58,360 bases of DNA from Branchiostoma floridae (GCF_000003815.2 NC_049988.1:22162441-22220800), one strand, 5' to 3'. Numbered from the stretch's first letter, positions 10,705 to 21,724 are shown. Notes: a model not told the origin generated them from the letters alone. A program made the numbers and translations.

Positions 10705-11215
10705 ACAAGGAGTTCTCACTTAAACACAAACCCTGGCCTCTTCCTCACACACAAACACACAAACTTACTCACTTCTATACACACAAACCTACAGCACAAC
10801 TCTTAAATAACACCTACAACTCCTTGAGTCAAGTATGTGTTTACAGACAGGATAGTGCAGAAACATTTATTTATTTTTGGGAGAAACAGTTATCAAGGAG
10901 TTTTCACTAACTATCAAAAATCCTGGCCTCTTCCTCACACATAAACCTACTGATCGACTTCTATGAACATAAACCTGCAATGACAACTCTTAAGGAACTG
11001 TCATGACTACTTGAGTCAGCAAGTGGTTACAGACAGGATAGCGAAGAAATGGCTCGAGATTTATTTGGGGGGGAAACAGTTATCAAGGAGTTCTCACTAA
11101 CTAACACATACCCTGGCCTCTTCCTCACAAACAAACACACAAACCTACAAACTTCTGTAAACATTAACCTGCAGGACAACTCTTAAGGAACGTCTGCAAC
11201 TCCTTGAGTGGAATT
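10705..11215 (+). repeat. Three-copy ~190-bp array containing the preceding repeat inverted
   Basis: Units share AAGGAGTTCTCACTAAC, CCTGGCCTCTTCCTCACA and CAACTCTTAAGGAAC. At 10845-10890 and 11030-11080 they carry GACAGGATAGCGAAGAAAT and CTCGAGATTTATTTGGGG, the reverse complement of the unit core of the 9545-10615 array. The two arrays thus form a large imperfect inverted structure. Confidence 0.65.
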
Positions 11216-11727
11216 CTTAAAGATTTCTCTCCATATGGCTTAAGTCTTAAACCAGCCTCCTTAATAAGGAAACCCTACCCACTTCAGACCAAGCTGGAGA
11301 CTAAGTAACCAAATAAGACGTCTCAACAGCGTCTTAAATACCACCAGGTCACTCCAGGAGCGGCTGCAAGGTTGGAGCGAGGGAACGAGAGAATGAGAGA
11401 GTGGAGAGATCGAAGCCTTACCTCTTCCATGCCATTCATTATAACCCCAGCAGTGCCCTGCCTGTACAGTAGTGAAGGTCTAACCTCAGGCAAGCTGACC
11501 TCGCATTGTACTATAATCCTGCCAGCTGTGGGCAGCCCAGCTGAGCTAAGGAATGCGGTTCTCCCCCTAAGACAACTCCCCACGTCTTAAAGGAACTGGG
11601 AGTAAGACAGCACCTCGGACAGGAAGGAGGGAAGACGGGAGATAAGATATGCGGTGGGCCGGCCTTGGGAGGGACAGTTGTTTGTGGTTGTGTATATTAT
11701 AAATGCTGGAGACTGTTGATGTAAGTA
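11216..11727. other. No gene recognised
   Basis: A 40-nt stretch at 11422-11461 has splice-like ends on the minus strand (TACTGTACAG and GAG|GTAAGG) but is too short and out of phase with the other candidate exons. Otherwise nothing is supported. Confidence 0.3.
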
Positions 11728-13290
11728 ACAGGTTGGTATAAAATTAGCCTTGCCCCAGGCCTAAAGCAACATGCTGTAGTTATATACTGGGACAACAGGT
11801 GGGGTTTACAATGTGGTGGTGCACTTTTGTGGTCGGAAAAATAAACAGTAAGTTTTATCATAGCACTGGTCACTTATGATTTGGGATATCATTTTCCACA
11901 TTTGTAAATGATGTAAATTAGTAACTGTATTATAGTCTGTATTATAGTATCTGTATTGTAAATACTTTATGTAGTTTGTATATCCTTTTTTAGGTCCAGG
12001 AAGATAAGTTACCTATATTTTAATGTATGGTAGACAATGGGCTGAATAAAGTTTTCATTTCAGGTTGGTATGAAATTAGCTCAGCCCCAGGCCTAAAGCA
12101 ACATCCTGTAGTTATATACTGGGGCAACAGGTGGGGTTTACAACCTTATGGTAACAATAGTGGGAGGAGGCAGGGTCCGAAAATTAAGATCAAGTTTTAT
12201 CATAGCACTGGCTACTTATGATTTCATTTTGATATCATTTTTTGGCAATTTCAGGTTGGTATAAAAATTAGCCAAGCCCCAGGCTTAAAGAAACATCCTG
12301 TAGTTATATACTGGGGCAACAGGTGGGTTTTACAATGTGGTAGTACAATAATGTGGTCGGAAAAATAAACATTAAGTTTTATCATACTCATAGCACTGGG
12401 CACTTATAATTTGGGATACCATTTTCCACATTTGTAAATGATGTAAATAAGTAACTGTATTATAGTCTCTATCTGTATTGTAAATATTTTATGTATTTTG
12501 TACATTTTGTACATCCTTTTTACATGTCCAGAAATATTAGCTACCTATATTTCAATGTATGCTAGCTAATGGGCTGAATAAAGTTGTCAAAGTTTCCACA
12601 TTTCAGGTTGGTGTAAAATTAGCTCAACCCCGGACCTAAAGCATCATCCTGTAGTTATATACTGGGGCAACAGGTGGGGTTTACAATGTGGTGGTAACAA
12701 TAGTGGTCCGAAAAATAAACATTCTGCTTTATGATAGCACTGGCTACTTATGATTTCATTTTGATATCATTTTTTTGTAATAATTTCAGGTTGGTACAAA
12801 ATTAGCCAAGCCCCAGGCTTAAAGCAACATCCTGTAGTTATATACTGGGGCAACAGGTGGGGTTTACAATGTGGTGGTACAATTATATGGTCTGAAAAAT
12901 AAACATTACTTATATTAAAGTACTGGTCACTCAAATTTGATAAGTTACAAGGAACAATGTTTGAGGCTACATGTTTCAACTTCTCACTTGAGGGTTTCTT
13001 ATCTATTGCTTGAAGAGTAGAGAGAAAGATATAAATATACAACTATTATATCATTTATTTTTGCTACATGTACTTAAGACTGCAATACTAGTGGGAAGTA
13101 GGGTCAGAAGATTATACAGTTATCATATCACTGGTCACTTGTGATTTGGGATATTATTTTCCACAGGTTGGTACAAAATTATCCCAGCCCCAGGCCTAAA
13201 GAAACATGCTGTAGTTATATACTGGGGCAACAGGTGGGGTTTATAACATGGTCGCACAATAGTGGTCCCAAAAATAAACATTCATTAGGC
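11728..13290 (+). repeat. Higher-order tandem repeat, six ~115-bp cores, alternating spacing
   Basis: A conserved core (CAGGTTGGTATAAAATTAGC ... GTGGTCCGAAAAATAAAC) starts at about 11728, 12061, 12252, 12605, 12788 and 13164. Spacing alternates long and short (about 330/190/350/185/375 bp), so the true unit is a dimer of ~535 bp. Long spacers share TTGTAAATGATGTAAAT; short ones share GATTTCATTTTGATATCA. Most cores are preceded by TTTCAG or CACAG and keep the frame GWYKIS..PGLKQHPVVIYW; core 3 has a one-base insertion. AATAAA follows each core. Confidence 0.75.
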
Positions 13291-13325
13291 TACGCCAATT
13301 TAATTTGTTGGTTCACGGATTTAAA
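13282..13325 (+). mobile_element. Solo end of MITE family B
   Basis: TAGGCTACGCCAATTTAATT then TGTTGGTTCACGGATTT matches the left terminus of the element at 15827-16196. No right terminus was found nearby. Confidence 0.5.
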
Positions 13326-13330
13326 AAAAA

Positions 13331-14600
13331 AATACAAAAAATATGCTTAACTTGAAAAACATCATGAAAACAATGTCTTCAGCAATGGGTCAAAAGTGGG
13401 TGGAAGAGACACATTCTTTGAGAAGAAATTAGTTGAAGAAGAAAACTACAAAATCATTCATCTTTGCTGCTTGGCCAACAACAATGGCAGTGGGAAGTTG
13501 GGCAAATACAATGTATTCATCATGTCCCTTATTATTTGGGACATCATTTTTCACTATTTTGAAGTCATACGTTTAAAGTTCTTAATGGATTGTGCAACAA
13601 AGATATATTATCTTGCTTGAAAAGACAAAACATTTGTATGCTGCTTGGATATACAGTGTAATAATTGTTTATTGATTTCTGAGTTCCATCAATCTCCGTA
13701 ATGCGATGAATTGCATGTTCAGAGCTTCAGGCATTAAAACTAACTTTACGTTAAAAAAACTTCAGAGTTCTACAATAGTGTACAACAATAGCATAGAGTG
13801 AGTGGGTCAGGAAAGCTGAGACCAAACAGAAAACAAATGGGGAGCTTCCACCATTAAACAATGGGAGTTCTGCAGGGGTTCTTAAGGTCTCATTCAGATG
13901 TATTACTCCGCGAGTGGGTACCCTAAAAGAGATCCTACCCAAAAATGAACGGCCGCACGGACGCATGTTTTTAGTGGTGAGAAATTCCCTTTTAGCCAGC
14001 GGAACTGATCTCAAAAGTTAGATTGGTGAAAGCTTGTTTTTAACTGAAGATATTAGCAGGTAAAGTTTTGCAGCCGCGCGCTAGGTCGGAGGTACACAGT
14101 CGTGGGTTCTGAGTGGTGCGGTTGTACAATAGCAGCGAAAAAGTGCCTTTTGTGGGGATTGACTAATCGTAGTTTGTAATTGCTATAAAAAAAGTTCCTA
14201 CGTATAGGGTTTACATTGGCAATTTTTTCCCACGATAAAGGGTAAATGTGCTCGACATAGAATGAAAAATCTGCTGAAATTTCACGTAGCTTCATTATGA
14301 ACGCGCCCATTTAAACCACGAATTATAACATAGAAGTCTATGGGAAGAAGAAACTCATCAATGAGACCTTAAGTTATGCCAACTCTACAAATATCTGGAA
14401 ACACATTACAAACAAGGCCCAAAACACAACCTCAAGTTTCCAGGTAAACCAAAATAGCCTGAATCCATAAAACATATGCAGGTAACCCTGCCCACATTGA
14501 TATCTATCTGACATCTGATCTCATCTGTTACATCCACAACACCTTGAAGGTCACAAGACGCCGCATAATTTGAAGGTCGCGTGCGGCTGACCTGGATCGA
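13331..14600. other. No gene recognised
   Basis: Open frames of 62-87 codons on the minus strand (13751-14014, 14053-14310, 14406-14606) lack splice or start support. No repeat family identified. Confidence 0.4.
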
Positions 14601-14685
14601 CCTCATTACCGATGTAGGCCGCGGTATCGTTTACGTGGGTCGCCCTCATTACCGATGTAGGCCGCAGTATCGTTTCCGTGGGTCG
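14601..14685 (+). repeat. 43-bp tandem duplication
   Basis: CCTCATTACCGATGTAGGCC and the following 22 bp occur twice in direct succession with only a few changes, including GCGGTATCG/GCAGTATCG and TTACG/TTCCG. Confidence 0.9.
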
Positions 14686-15067
14686 TTAGAGAGTCGGTGT
14701 GACCTGACATGAGCGAGTAATCCAATAGGTGCCCCCATTTCTGCTGCAATATGATACATGTAATCTGATACTTCAGGAGGCTCTGCCTTCGATACTCCGT
14801 CTGCCACGGAGACCACAGACTTGCCAGATGTGCTCAAGTCTGGCGTAACCCGATCCCAATAATCAATGACCGGTAATATGATCCCTAGTCACTGGAATGA
14901 AGCAATTATGAAGGGTTCTCAGAATAATTCTTCAGGTGTACAGTCAGGCAGGTGTGACAGGTGTGTACAGGTGTCACTCATAGGTAAGGCCAAACTATAT
15001 CTATATGTTGGTTCTCAGAGTATTAAAAAAGAATACTAGAAATGAAACATTACTTTGAAACCATAGT

Positions 15068-15118
15068 CTTAGGGCTGTACCTTGGTACACACAGTATCAG
15101 GGAGTGAATGTACATGTA
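15068..15118 (+). repeat. Dispersed repeat, copy 1
   Basis: GCTGTACCTTGGTACACACA and the next 30 bp (CAGTATCAGGGAGTG, TGTACATGT) recur almost unchanged at 20599-20651. The shared piece contains the palindrome TGTACCTTGGTACA. Confidence 0.7.
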
Positions 15119-15404
15119 GTAAGGTGCAAGTTTTCCTCCCAGCCCTTCATCTTGACCAAGAGCTAAATTTTACTTCAGTATGTTTGAGAACAAGAAAATG
15201 GATTGGTGTTGCCTTAAACTTACTATAGCTTGTAGTCTAACTATCATACATATCTATAGTAATGTTTGAAGTGTTTCTTCTACATAAGGTAATACCCATG
15301 CGTATTGTTCGCCTCTACATCTCCAAGCAGATATAAGGATTTGGCTCATTACCTGCATGTATGCAGGTATGGTTTTCACGGGCGTGGGAACTTTTGGAAG
15401 CTGG

Positions 15405-15720
15405 GGATGTAGGGCGCTGTATCTCGAGAACGGATGGTGCGAGCACAACGATTTTTGGTACGTGGGTTGGGGGTGGTGGCCTGACACTCAGGTGTGATTT
15501 TGGGCCTCCTGGCACTTGAACTTAACATTGCAGGTGGCATTTTCTGTGTTTTTTGGGCATTTTTGGCGCTGTGTGTCCGGAACGATACGCGGGATTGCAA
15601 CGATTTTTGGTGCATGGGTGGGGGGTTATTGCCTGTTGCCTAGGATTGACTTTGGGCCTTGATGCGGCAGGTCGAATTTTGTGTCCGGGAGGGGGTTTTC
15701 TGGAGTTATATCTTTCTCAG
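15405..15720 (+). repeat. Two-unit diverged repeat, ~170 bp
   Basis: CGCTGTATCTCGAGAACGGA, ACAACGATTTTTGGTACGTG and TTGGGCCTCC reappear as CGCTGTGTGTCCGGAACGAT, GCAACGATTTTTGGTGCATG and TTTGGGCCTT. No coding signal. Confidence 0.6.
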
Positions 15721-15826
15721 TGTTTGCATCCTTAGGATAATGTGCAACACTAGAAAGCCGCAGGGCAGTAAGGTGTAAGTTTTCCTCCAGCCTTCTGTTT
15801 CATCCTGACCTATTTCATGGCTACCT

Positions 15827-16196
15827 TAGGCCACAACAATTTAATTTCTGGGTTCACGGATTTTTTCATAAAAAATATGGAGCAAGAGGGCGAAATAAAA
15901 ATGAAAATAAAAATTGTAAAATGGTTGGGGTAAAGGTAACGGCTAATCCAAAACATAAAGAAATAAAGTTTTCAGCTTGCAAAAAGTACAAAAACACTAT
16001 TATTGTACAGTAACAGCACATGTACCCACACTTTAAGGAGCTTATAATATAAAGGAAGCTACACCAGGAAGCTGGTGAATGGTTTCATTAATGGTGAAAA
16101 TTTGCTGAGTGGTAATTTTTATTCTTATTTTTTTTTTTTTCCAAAAAATTGGAGCGAGCGAATCCGTGAACCAAGAGATTAAATTGGTGTGGCCTA
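15827..16196 (+). mobile_element. MITE family B, 370 bp, between 57-bp direct repeats
   Basis: Termini are inverted copies of about 38 bp: TAGGCCACAACAATTTAATT ... GGTTCACGGATT on the left and AATCCGTGAACCAAGAGATT AAATTGGTGTGGCCTA on the right. The outer flanks 15770-15826 and 16196-16253 are direct repeats of about 57 bp (AAGGTGTAAGTTTTCCTCCA ... TTTCATGG) with one mismatch. That is far longer than a normal target-site duplication. No transposase. Further ends lie at 2999-3020, 13282-13325 and 22363-22825. Confidence 0.75.
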
Positions 16197-16269
16197 AGGT
16201 GTAAGTTTTCCTCCAGCCTTCTGTTTCATCCTGACCTATTTCATGGTTACCTTATCAGGCTGAAGGCAA

Positions 16270-16786
16270 GGGAACACTCTTTTATATTCCAAAAGACGGA
16301 TGCAACCCCAACCTGTCCAGGACTGAACAGAGGTCTCTCAGTTACCAAATTTACCAGGATCTGAACCAGGGTTGTAGCCAGCACCTGTCCTTCAGTCCTT
16401 TGAAGGAATTTTGCAGCTGGGGACTGAAAAAAGTTTACCCCATTCCGTCCCCTGAGACAGACAAAAATTGATAAAGATAGAATTGGTAAAGATATTAAAA
16501 AAACTGAAACCCATGTGTTCTTCTTCGCCCAAACAGATGCCATTGAACAGCTTAGTCTACAAGCAAACTTTGCACCTCAAAATGCAGGAAATAGTGTTTC
16601 AGAGGGTCTTGATGTTAAATTTTTCTGGGACCCAGACCCCCTAGAAATGACGCGCAACGTCACGCCATGCCTTCGGTGCTCAATAGGATTCCCATTCAAA
16701 ATGAAGGGGACTGAAAATGATTTCAGGCTGGCTACAACCCTGATCTGAACTGTAAGGCTGCTACCAGTTGAACTACAGGGACATCC
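16270..16786 (-). mobile_element. tRNA-derived SINE, interrupted copy
   Basis: The head at 16747-16786 on the minus strand reads GATGTCCCTGTAGTTCAACT GGTAGCAGCCTTACAG, the same tRNA-like start as at 6060-6104. Body words (AGGTTGGGGTTGCATC) lie at 16295-16313. About 400 bp separates them, so the copy is interrupted. Confidence 0.5.
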
Positions 16787-16805
16787 TGTAGCTCACTTAC
16801 AAGTA

Positions 16806-17289
16806 CAGTTAAACCTGTATTAGCGGCCACCTTTGCATACCGGCCACCTGGCTATAGTGGCCACTTTTTCTCGGTCCCTTGGATTCGTAATAATGAAGAA
16901 ATAGGCTTAGCGGCCACCTGTCCAACGCGGCCACGGCCACACAATTTCCGGTCCCGTTGATACAGAAACACTGCCTATTGCGACCATACTGCAGCCTTAT
17001 GTCACCCTGTACCGAGTTTGAAATTGTAGTTTGCGAGGATTTGGAGTTCCTGACAGGGTCATTTTGGCGGTAGCAGAAGATATGTATGCCTTGAGCATTA
17101 AAGTGCAAGTCTTTGTCGGTGAGACATTGATCGAGACAATGTTACTTGGTGAGAAAGATTAGTGGGACCTGAAATCATGTGTAGCTTGCTCATGGTCAAT
17201 TGATCAACATTTTCTCTATAGTGGCCACCTGTCTATAGTGGCCATATTTCTCCAGTCCCTTGAGTGGCCGCTATAGACAGGTTTGACTG
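16806..17289 (+). mobile_element. pogo/Tigger-like MITE, 484 bp, TA target
   Basis: Starts CAGTTAAACCTGTATTAGCG GCCACC and ends GTGGCCGCTATAGACAGGTT TGACTG, inverted termini of about 28 bp flanked by TA on both sides. GGCCACCTG / TATAGTGGCCA modules repeat inside each end. CAGT...ACTG termini with TA duplication are characteristic of the Tc1/mariner-pogo group. A longer relative lies at 36877-37836. No transposase frame. Confidence 0.8.
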
Positions 17290-17535
17290 TACAAGGTCAA
17301 ATGAGTTTGAAGATCTTGGCCGGCGTCCAAACAGATTTCACATATTGCACCTTCGTTAGACCTATAATTGCTGTAATTGTGTTTTACGACGGTTTGACGG
17401 CCGCATGTCGCATCGTAAAAAAGGGGGGCGACTAATCGGTAGTTATTACTGATGAGACAAGCCGGGTGCTGCCCGTTATCATAACAAACATGATTCACAA
17501 TTATGTTACTGTCTGGACATATGGACATAACGACC

Positions 17536-17670
17536 GGTGCCATGGCCGAGGGGGCAGACTAAGGGCGTTCATCTTGCATTCGGTAGGTCGTGAGTTTGAT
17601 CCCCGGCAGAGTCATACCAAAGACTTTGAAAATGGTACATACTGCTTTCTGCTTTCCAAATCAGCATAGG
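17536..17670 (+). mobile_element. tRNA-derived SINE, 5' part
   Basis: GGTGCCATGGCCGAGGGGGC gives an A box and GAGTTTGATCC (17592-17602) a B box. The following GTCATACCAAAGACTTTGAA AATGGTACAT is shared with the longer copy at 19465-19735. The copy breaks off at the minisatellite. Confidence 0.65.
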
Positions 17671-17679
17671 GGATACAGG

Positions 17680-18715
17680 GAAAGTGTACCTCACATGTCC
17701 CAACAGTACACCTGTAGAAAGTGAAAGTGTATCTCACCTGTCCCAACAGTACACCTGTAGAAAGTGAAAGTGTATCTCACCTGTCCCAACAGTACACCTG
17801 TAGAAAGTGAAAGTGTAACTCACCTGTCCCAACAGAACACCTGTGGAAAGTGAAAGTGTATCTCACCTGTCCAACAGTACACCTGTGGAAAGTGAAAGTG
17901 TACCTCACCTGTCCCAACAGAACACCTGTAGAATTGAAGTGTATCTCACCTGTCCATCAGCACACCTGTGTTAAGTGAAAGTGTATCTCACCTGTCCAAC
18001 AGCACACCTGTGTTAAGTGAAAGTGTATCTCACCTGTCCCAACAGTCCACCTGTGGAAAGTGAAAGTGTATCTCACCTGTCCCAACAGTACACCTGTGGA
18101 AAATGAGAGTGAAACTCACCTGTCCCAACAGTCCACCTGAGGAAAGTGAAAGTGTAACTCACCTGTCCCAACAGTACACCTGTGGAAAATGAAAGTGAAA
18201 CTCACCTGTCCCAACAGTACACCTGTAGAAAGTGAAAGTGTAACTCACCTGTCCCAACAGTCCACCTGTGGAAAGTGAGAGTGAAAATGAAACTCACCTG
18301 TCCCAACAGTACACCTGTGGAAAGTGAGAGTGAAAATGAAACTCACCTGTCCCAACAGTCCACCTGAGGAAAGTGAAAGTGAAACTCACCTGTCCCAACA
18401 GTACACCTGTGGAAAGTGAAACTCACCTGTCCCAACAGTCCACATGTGGAAATTGAAAGTGAAACTCACCTGTCCCACCTGTAGAAAGTGAAAGTGAAAC
18501 TCACCTGTCCCAACAGCACACCTGTGGAAAGTGAAAGTGAAACTCACCTGTCCCAAGCCCACCTGTTGAGAGTGAAAGTGAAACTCACCTGTCCCACCTG
18601 TGGAAAGTGAGAGTGAAAGTGTAACTCACCTGTCCCAACAGTACACCTGTGGAAAGTGAAAGTGAAACTCACCTGTCCCAACAGTACACCTGTGGAAAGT
18701 GAAAGTGAAACTCAC
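17680..18715 (-). repeat. 43-bp minisatellite carrying a 5' splice site in every unit
   Basis: About two dozen units. On the minus strand each reads GTGAGTTTCACTTTCACTTT, then CCACAG, then GTGTACTGTTGGGACAG and the next GTGAG. The array abuts the donor of the exon 18716-18928 (TGGGGACAG|GTGAGT), and each unit copies the last bases of that exon plus the donor. A pyrimidine-rich tract and CACAG precede a 17-base stretch, so each unit also looks like acceptor, micro-exon and donor. Units near the exon keep GTGAGTTT; distal ones have GTGAGATA or GTGAGTTA. Confidence 0.85.
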
Positions 18716-18928
18716 CTGTCCCCAGCCCACCTTCTTCTCCTCTTTCTCCTCCGCTCTGCGTGGCGCCGGCTCCAGGGGCGTGTCCTCGGCGTTGCCGGGG
18801 AAACCCTCGCCGTTGGGCTGGTCCTTCCCGCGGGGCGAGAGCTCGAGTAGCGGCGACTGGTCCCCGCTCTTGATGCCGTTCACTTTGGAGCAGTCGGGTT
18901 TGGACTTGTCGGCTTCCGGGTCTTCACC
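18716..18928 (-). CDS. Candidate internal exon, 71 codons, unknown gene
   Basis: On the minus strand an acceptor-like AAAAG precedes 18928 and a consensus donor CAG|GTGAGT follows 18716. The 213 bases between are open, phase 0 at both ends, and much richer in G+C than the surroundings, with coding-like third positions. The product begins GEDPEADKSKPDCSKVNG, has SGDQSPLLELSPRGKD in the middle and ends AEEKEEKKVGWGQ. It is hydrophilic, acidic then lysine-rich, and probably a disordered linker. I do not recognise the protein. A minisatellite begins exactly at the donor. The exon at 5148-5219 could follow it in the same transcript, and the CpG-rich stretch at 26530-27050 could be an upstream start; neither link is demonstrated. 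Confidence 0.6.
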
Positions 18929-19460
18929 CTTTTATCAGGAAAACAACAAGGAAGTCAGGGATGGCAGACTTCACCCCCTTGTCCATACAACTAATGGATC
19001 TTTGGATTGAAAGACACAACTGATTGACCAATTACAAATCTACCCCATTGTCTGAGTATCTGGTATTTGTGGGTCTTACATCTTCATGTACTACCCAACA
19101 AGTCAACAACTGGGTTGCAGAGTTTCACTGCGATTTCGAGTTTCTGCTCCCAGTTAGTCAAGGTCCCCACATTTTTTATTTAAACCAAGGATTTAAAATC
19201 AACATTTCAGCCCGGGAAGAACATTGGAAATGGACAATAGGGTCTCTTCTCGGGTTACCAACATTCAGGGCACAAAACCTTTTGATTAGTGATGCTGTGA
19301 ATCCAGAAAATCTGTAATTTGACACTTGCTATAACTACCTGTAATCAAACAAGGGACCTCATGATCTCGTGTCTGCTAGCCTAGCCACCTGGCCATGCGT
19401 TGCCACACTCCTATTGGACTTACAAACAGCACAGCTCGACCGGACAATTTAAACGCTCAA
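18929..19460. other. No gene recognised
   Basis: Presumed intron. The plus-strand frame at 19024-19317 has no supporting signals. Confidence 0.35.
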
Positions 19461-19464
19461 AGTC

Positions 19465-19735
19465 GAAGTCCTTCCCGCGCCTGATGGTGCATAGGGCAGT
19501 GCCCATTTTCTGTTTCAGTAGCCCTGGGCCACACAACGCAATCACTACAGCAGGGGGCTAGTGCACTAGTAGTGGTGACACTGTGTTCAACTTCCATACT
19601 CTTTCCCGAATGCTGAGTGCTAAGCAGAGAAAGCAGCATGTACCATTTTTAAAGTCTTTGGTATGACTCGGCGGGAATCGAACTCATGACCTACTGACTT
19701 CAAGGTGAACACTCTACCCACTCGGACATTGCACC
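19465..19735 (-). mobile_element. tRNA-derived SINE, near full length
   Basis: On the minus strand: GGTGCAATGTCCGAGTGGGT (A box), ATGAGTTCGATTCCCGCC (B box), then GAGTCATACCAAAGAC, a 170-bp body and an ending GGACTTCGACTTTGAGCG. A head this regular suggests a Leu/Ser-type tRNA ancestor. A 5' part of the same family is at 17536-17670. Confidence 0.7.
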
Positions 19736-20079
19736 AAATGTTCCAATGGAAAGAATAAAATGTCCCTTCCAATCAAATACTGAACTAGCTAATCAGACAC
19801 ATTAAATTTTGTCTCCACCAGTTTCTTCTATAATCCCGCATCCAAGGAAACAATTTCGTCAAATTTTGCCATGAAGAATTTCATGTCCAGAATGTTTGAA
19901 TTCATTTCAGAACATCGTAAAAAAAAGAGACACAAATTAAGCTTGGTTCTGAAAACCGTATGTGGCAGTTTTGCTGATTAGAATTTTTACGACGTGTAAT
20001 TTTGCAATAACCGTGTTTCTTGCCCGAGATATTCAATTTCATTCCATGCCACACCAATCTATTCTCTGGGTTGTTATCA

Positions 20080-20568
20080 TATATCATATCATATTCTTAT
20101 CATATATCATATTTCTTATCATATATCATATTTCTTATCATATATCATATATCTTATCATACCACATGTTATTATATATTATATCTAACTTCTTCTCATA
20201 TATCATATCATTCATATATCATATCATACTTCTTATCATATATCATATCATTCATATATCATATCATACTTCTAATCATATATCATATCATACTTCTAAT
20301 CATATATCATATCATACTTATCATATATCATATCATACTTATCATATATCATATAATACTTATCATATATCATATCATAATTCTAATCATATATCATATC
20401 ATACTTCTAATCACATATCATATCATACTTATCATATCATATCATACTTCTAATCATATATCATATCATACTTATCATATCATATCATACTTCTAATCAT
20501 ATATCATATCATACTTCTAATCATATATCATATCGTACTTATCATATATCATATCATATTTATGCTGA
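20080..20568 (+). repeat. AT-rich satellite (CATATATCATATCATACTTAT)n-type
   Basis: TATCATA words repeat in an irregular 20-30-bp higher order for almost 490 bp. Long Ile/Ser/Tyr/His frames across it are artefacts. Confidence 0.95.
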
Positions 20569-20598
20569 ATTGAAATCTTACCTGATGAAAACAGAGTC

Positions 20599-20651
20599 TG
20601 AGAGCTGTACCTTGGTACACACAGTATCAGGGAGTGGATGTACATGTGGTA
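20599..20651 (+). repeat. Dispersed repeat, copy 2
   Basis: Near-identical to 15068-15118, including GTACCTTGGTACACACAG and TCAGGGAGTGGATGTACATG. Confidence 0.7.
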
Positions 20652-20654
20652 ACT

Positions 20655-21010
20655 AAGCACAGGGCTCAAAATGCTGGGGTTTTGTGCACCCAGGTGCACC
20701 CAATATTGGAGCTGTGCACCCATTTTGTTCTGTGGGTGCACTGGTGCACCCAAATATTTTCGTAGGTTTGTGTATGTAAAGATATCATAACTTATACTTA
20801 GTATGCACCATAATATGATATTCTTGACATCTTAGTGTTAGAAAGATAATAACAATGTTTGTCATAGTCCTTGTTTTAGAATTCGAAATTGGAATTTGGG
20901 ATCATCCAAATTTGGCTTTTCTAACATTCTATTAATATATTTTATGTGGTACACCCCAAATTTTTTGTTGCACCCAATTATTGTAGGTTGGGTGCACCAA
21001 TGCAACTACA
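20655..21010 (+). repeat. Repeat with GGTGCACC motifs
   Basis: GTGCACCCAGGTGCACCCAA, TGTGCACCCATTTTG, GGTGCACTGGTGCACCC and GGGTGCACCAATGCAAC are short direct and inverted copies. The left edge CAGGGCTCAAAATGC resembles a hAT terminus, but no matching right end was found. Confidence 0.4.
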
Positions 21011-21295
21011 ATATAACGTTACCTAAGTTTGCCATACATTGTACCCGTTTTACAAATGTTGTGCAATAAACTTTGACTTGACTAATCCCGAAAATAAATT
21101 TCGTGTGACTGTGAGTTTTCCTCCCTGCTTTCTGTTTTCATCTTAGGACAAAAAATGGTCAAGATGAATAAATTGGCAATAGTAACGTTTCGTTCAAAAT
21201 GTCCAAGGGACAAGGCAATATATTGGACTGTGGGCCATGCATACAAAATTTTGCAACATCCCAAAATATTTTCCACCCTGAACATTAACACTAGT

Positions 21296-21485
21296 TCACC
21301 TTTATCCGTTGGGTAACCTATATCTGTTGCTTTTAAATAACACAGTGTATTTAGGCACACCAAGCCGACAGGTGGTAGTTTTTCGCTGCAATATCCTGAA
21401 AATATTGCAATTTTAATCCAACGTACTCAAGTGTGATATCCTCCAATGCAATGGATATAGGTTACCCAATGGATAAAGGTGAACA
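21296..21485. repeat. Inverted repeat, 36-bp arms
   Basis: TTCACCTTTATCCGTTGGGT AACCTATAT (21296-21325) is the inverse of ATATAGGTTACCCAATGGAT AAAGGTGAA (21456-21484). The same word in direct orientation flanks the hAT-like element at 23192-23527, so it is a dispersed repeat. Confidence 0.75.
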
Positions 21486-21724
21486 TGGCATTAAAAACAT
21501 GTAATTTTCTATAGATTAAAGCACAGAACCTCAACGCTGGCCCCAGAAGCCATTTCCTTTGTAGGACGATGACCCCAGCACGGCAGTAATTTCACCACCG
21601 GTGTCAGTAATGAAAAACGACGGACAGGAATTTTATTGTATCGTATTTCCCCAGGAATGGGCCGAACGGCAACCCTCGAACAATGCACAGGTGACCCCGC
21701 ATGAATTACGTTCACCCATCTGGC

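Noticed and set aside
11422-11461. 40-nt minus-strand exon with TACTGTACAG acceptor and GAG|GTAAGG donor
   Set aside because: Too short to show coding bias, and its phase change does not fit the two phase 0/0 exons on either side.
13751-14606. Several 60-87-codon minus-strand frames as a gene
   Set aside because: No splice sites, codon bias or domain similarity linking them.
17680-18715. CRISPR-like regular array
   Set aside because: No unique spacers; the whole 43-bp unit repeats, and the genome is eukaryotic.
19962-20496. Ile/Ser/Tyr/His-rich frames of about 160 codons
   Set aside because: Translation of an AT-rich satellite in two frames.
20655-21010. hAT element starting CAGGGCTCAAAATGC
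   Set aside because: No inverted right terminus and no 8-bp duplication could be found.
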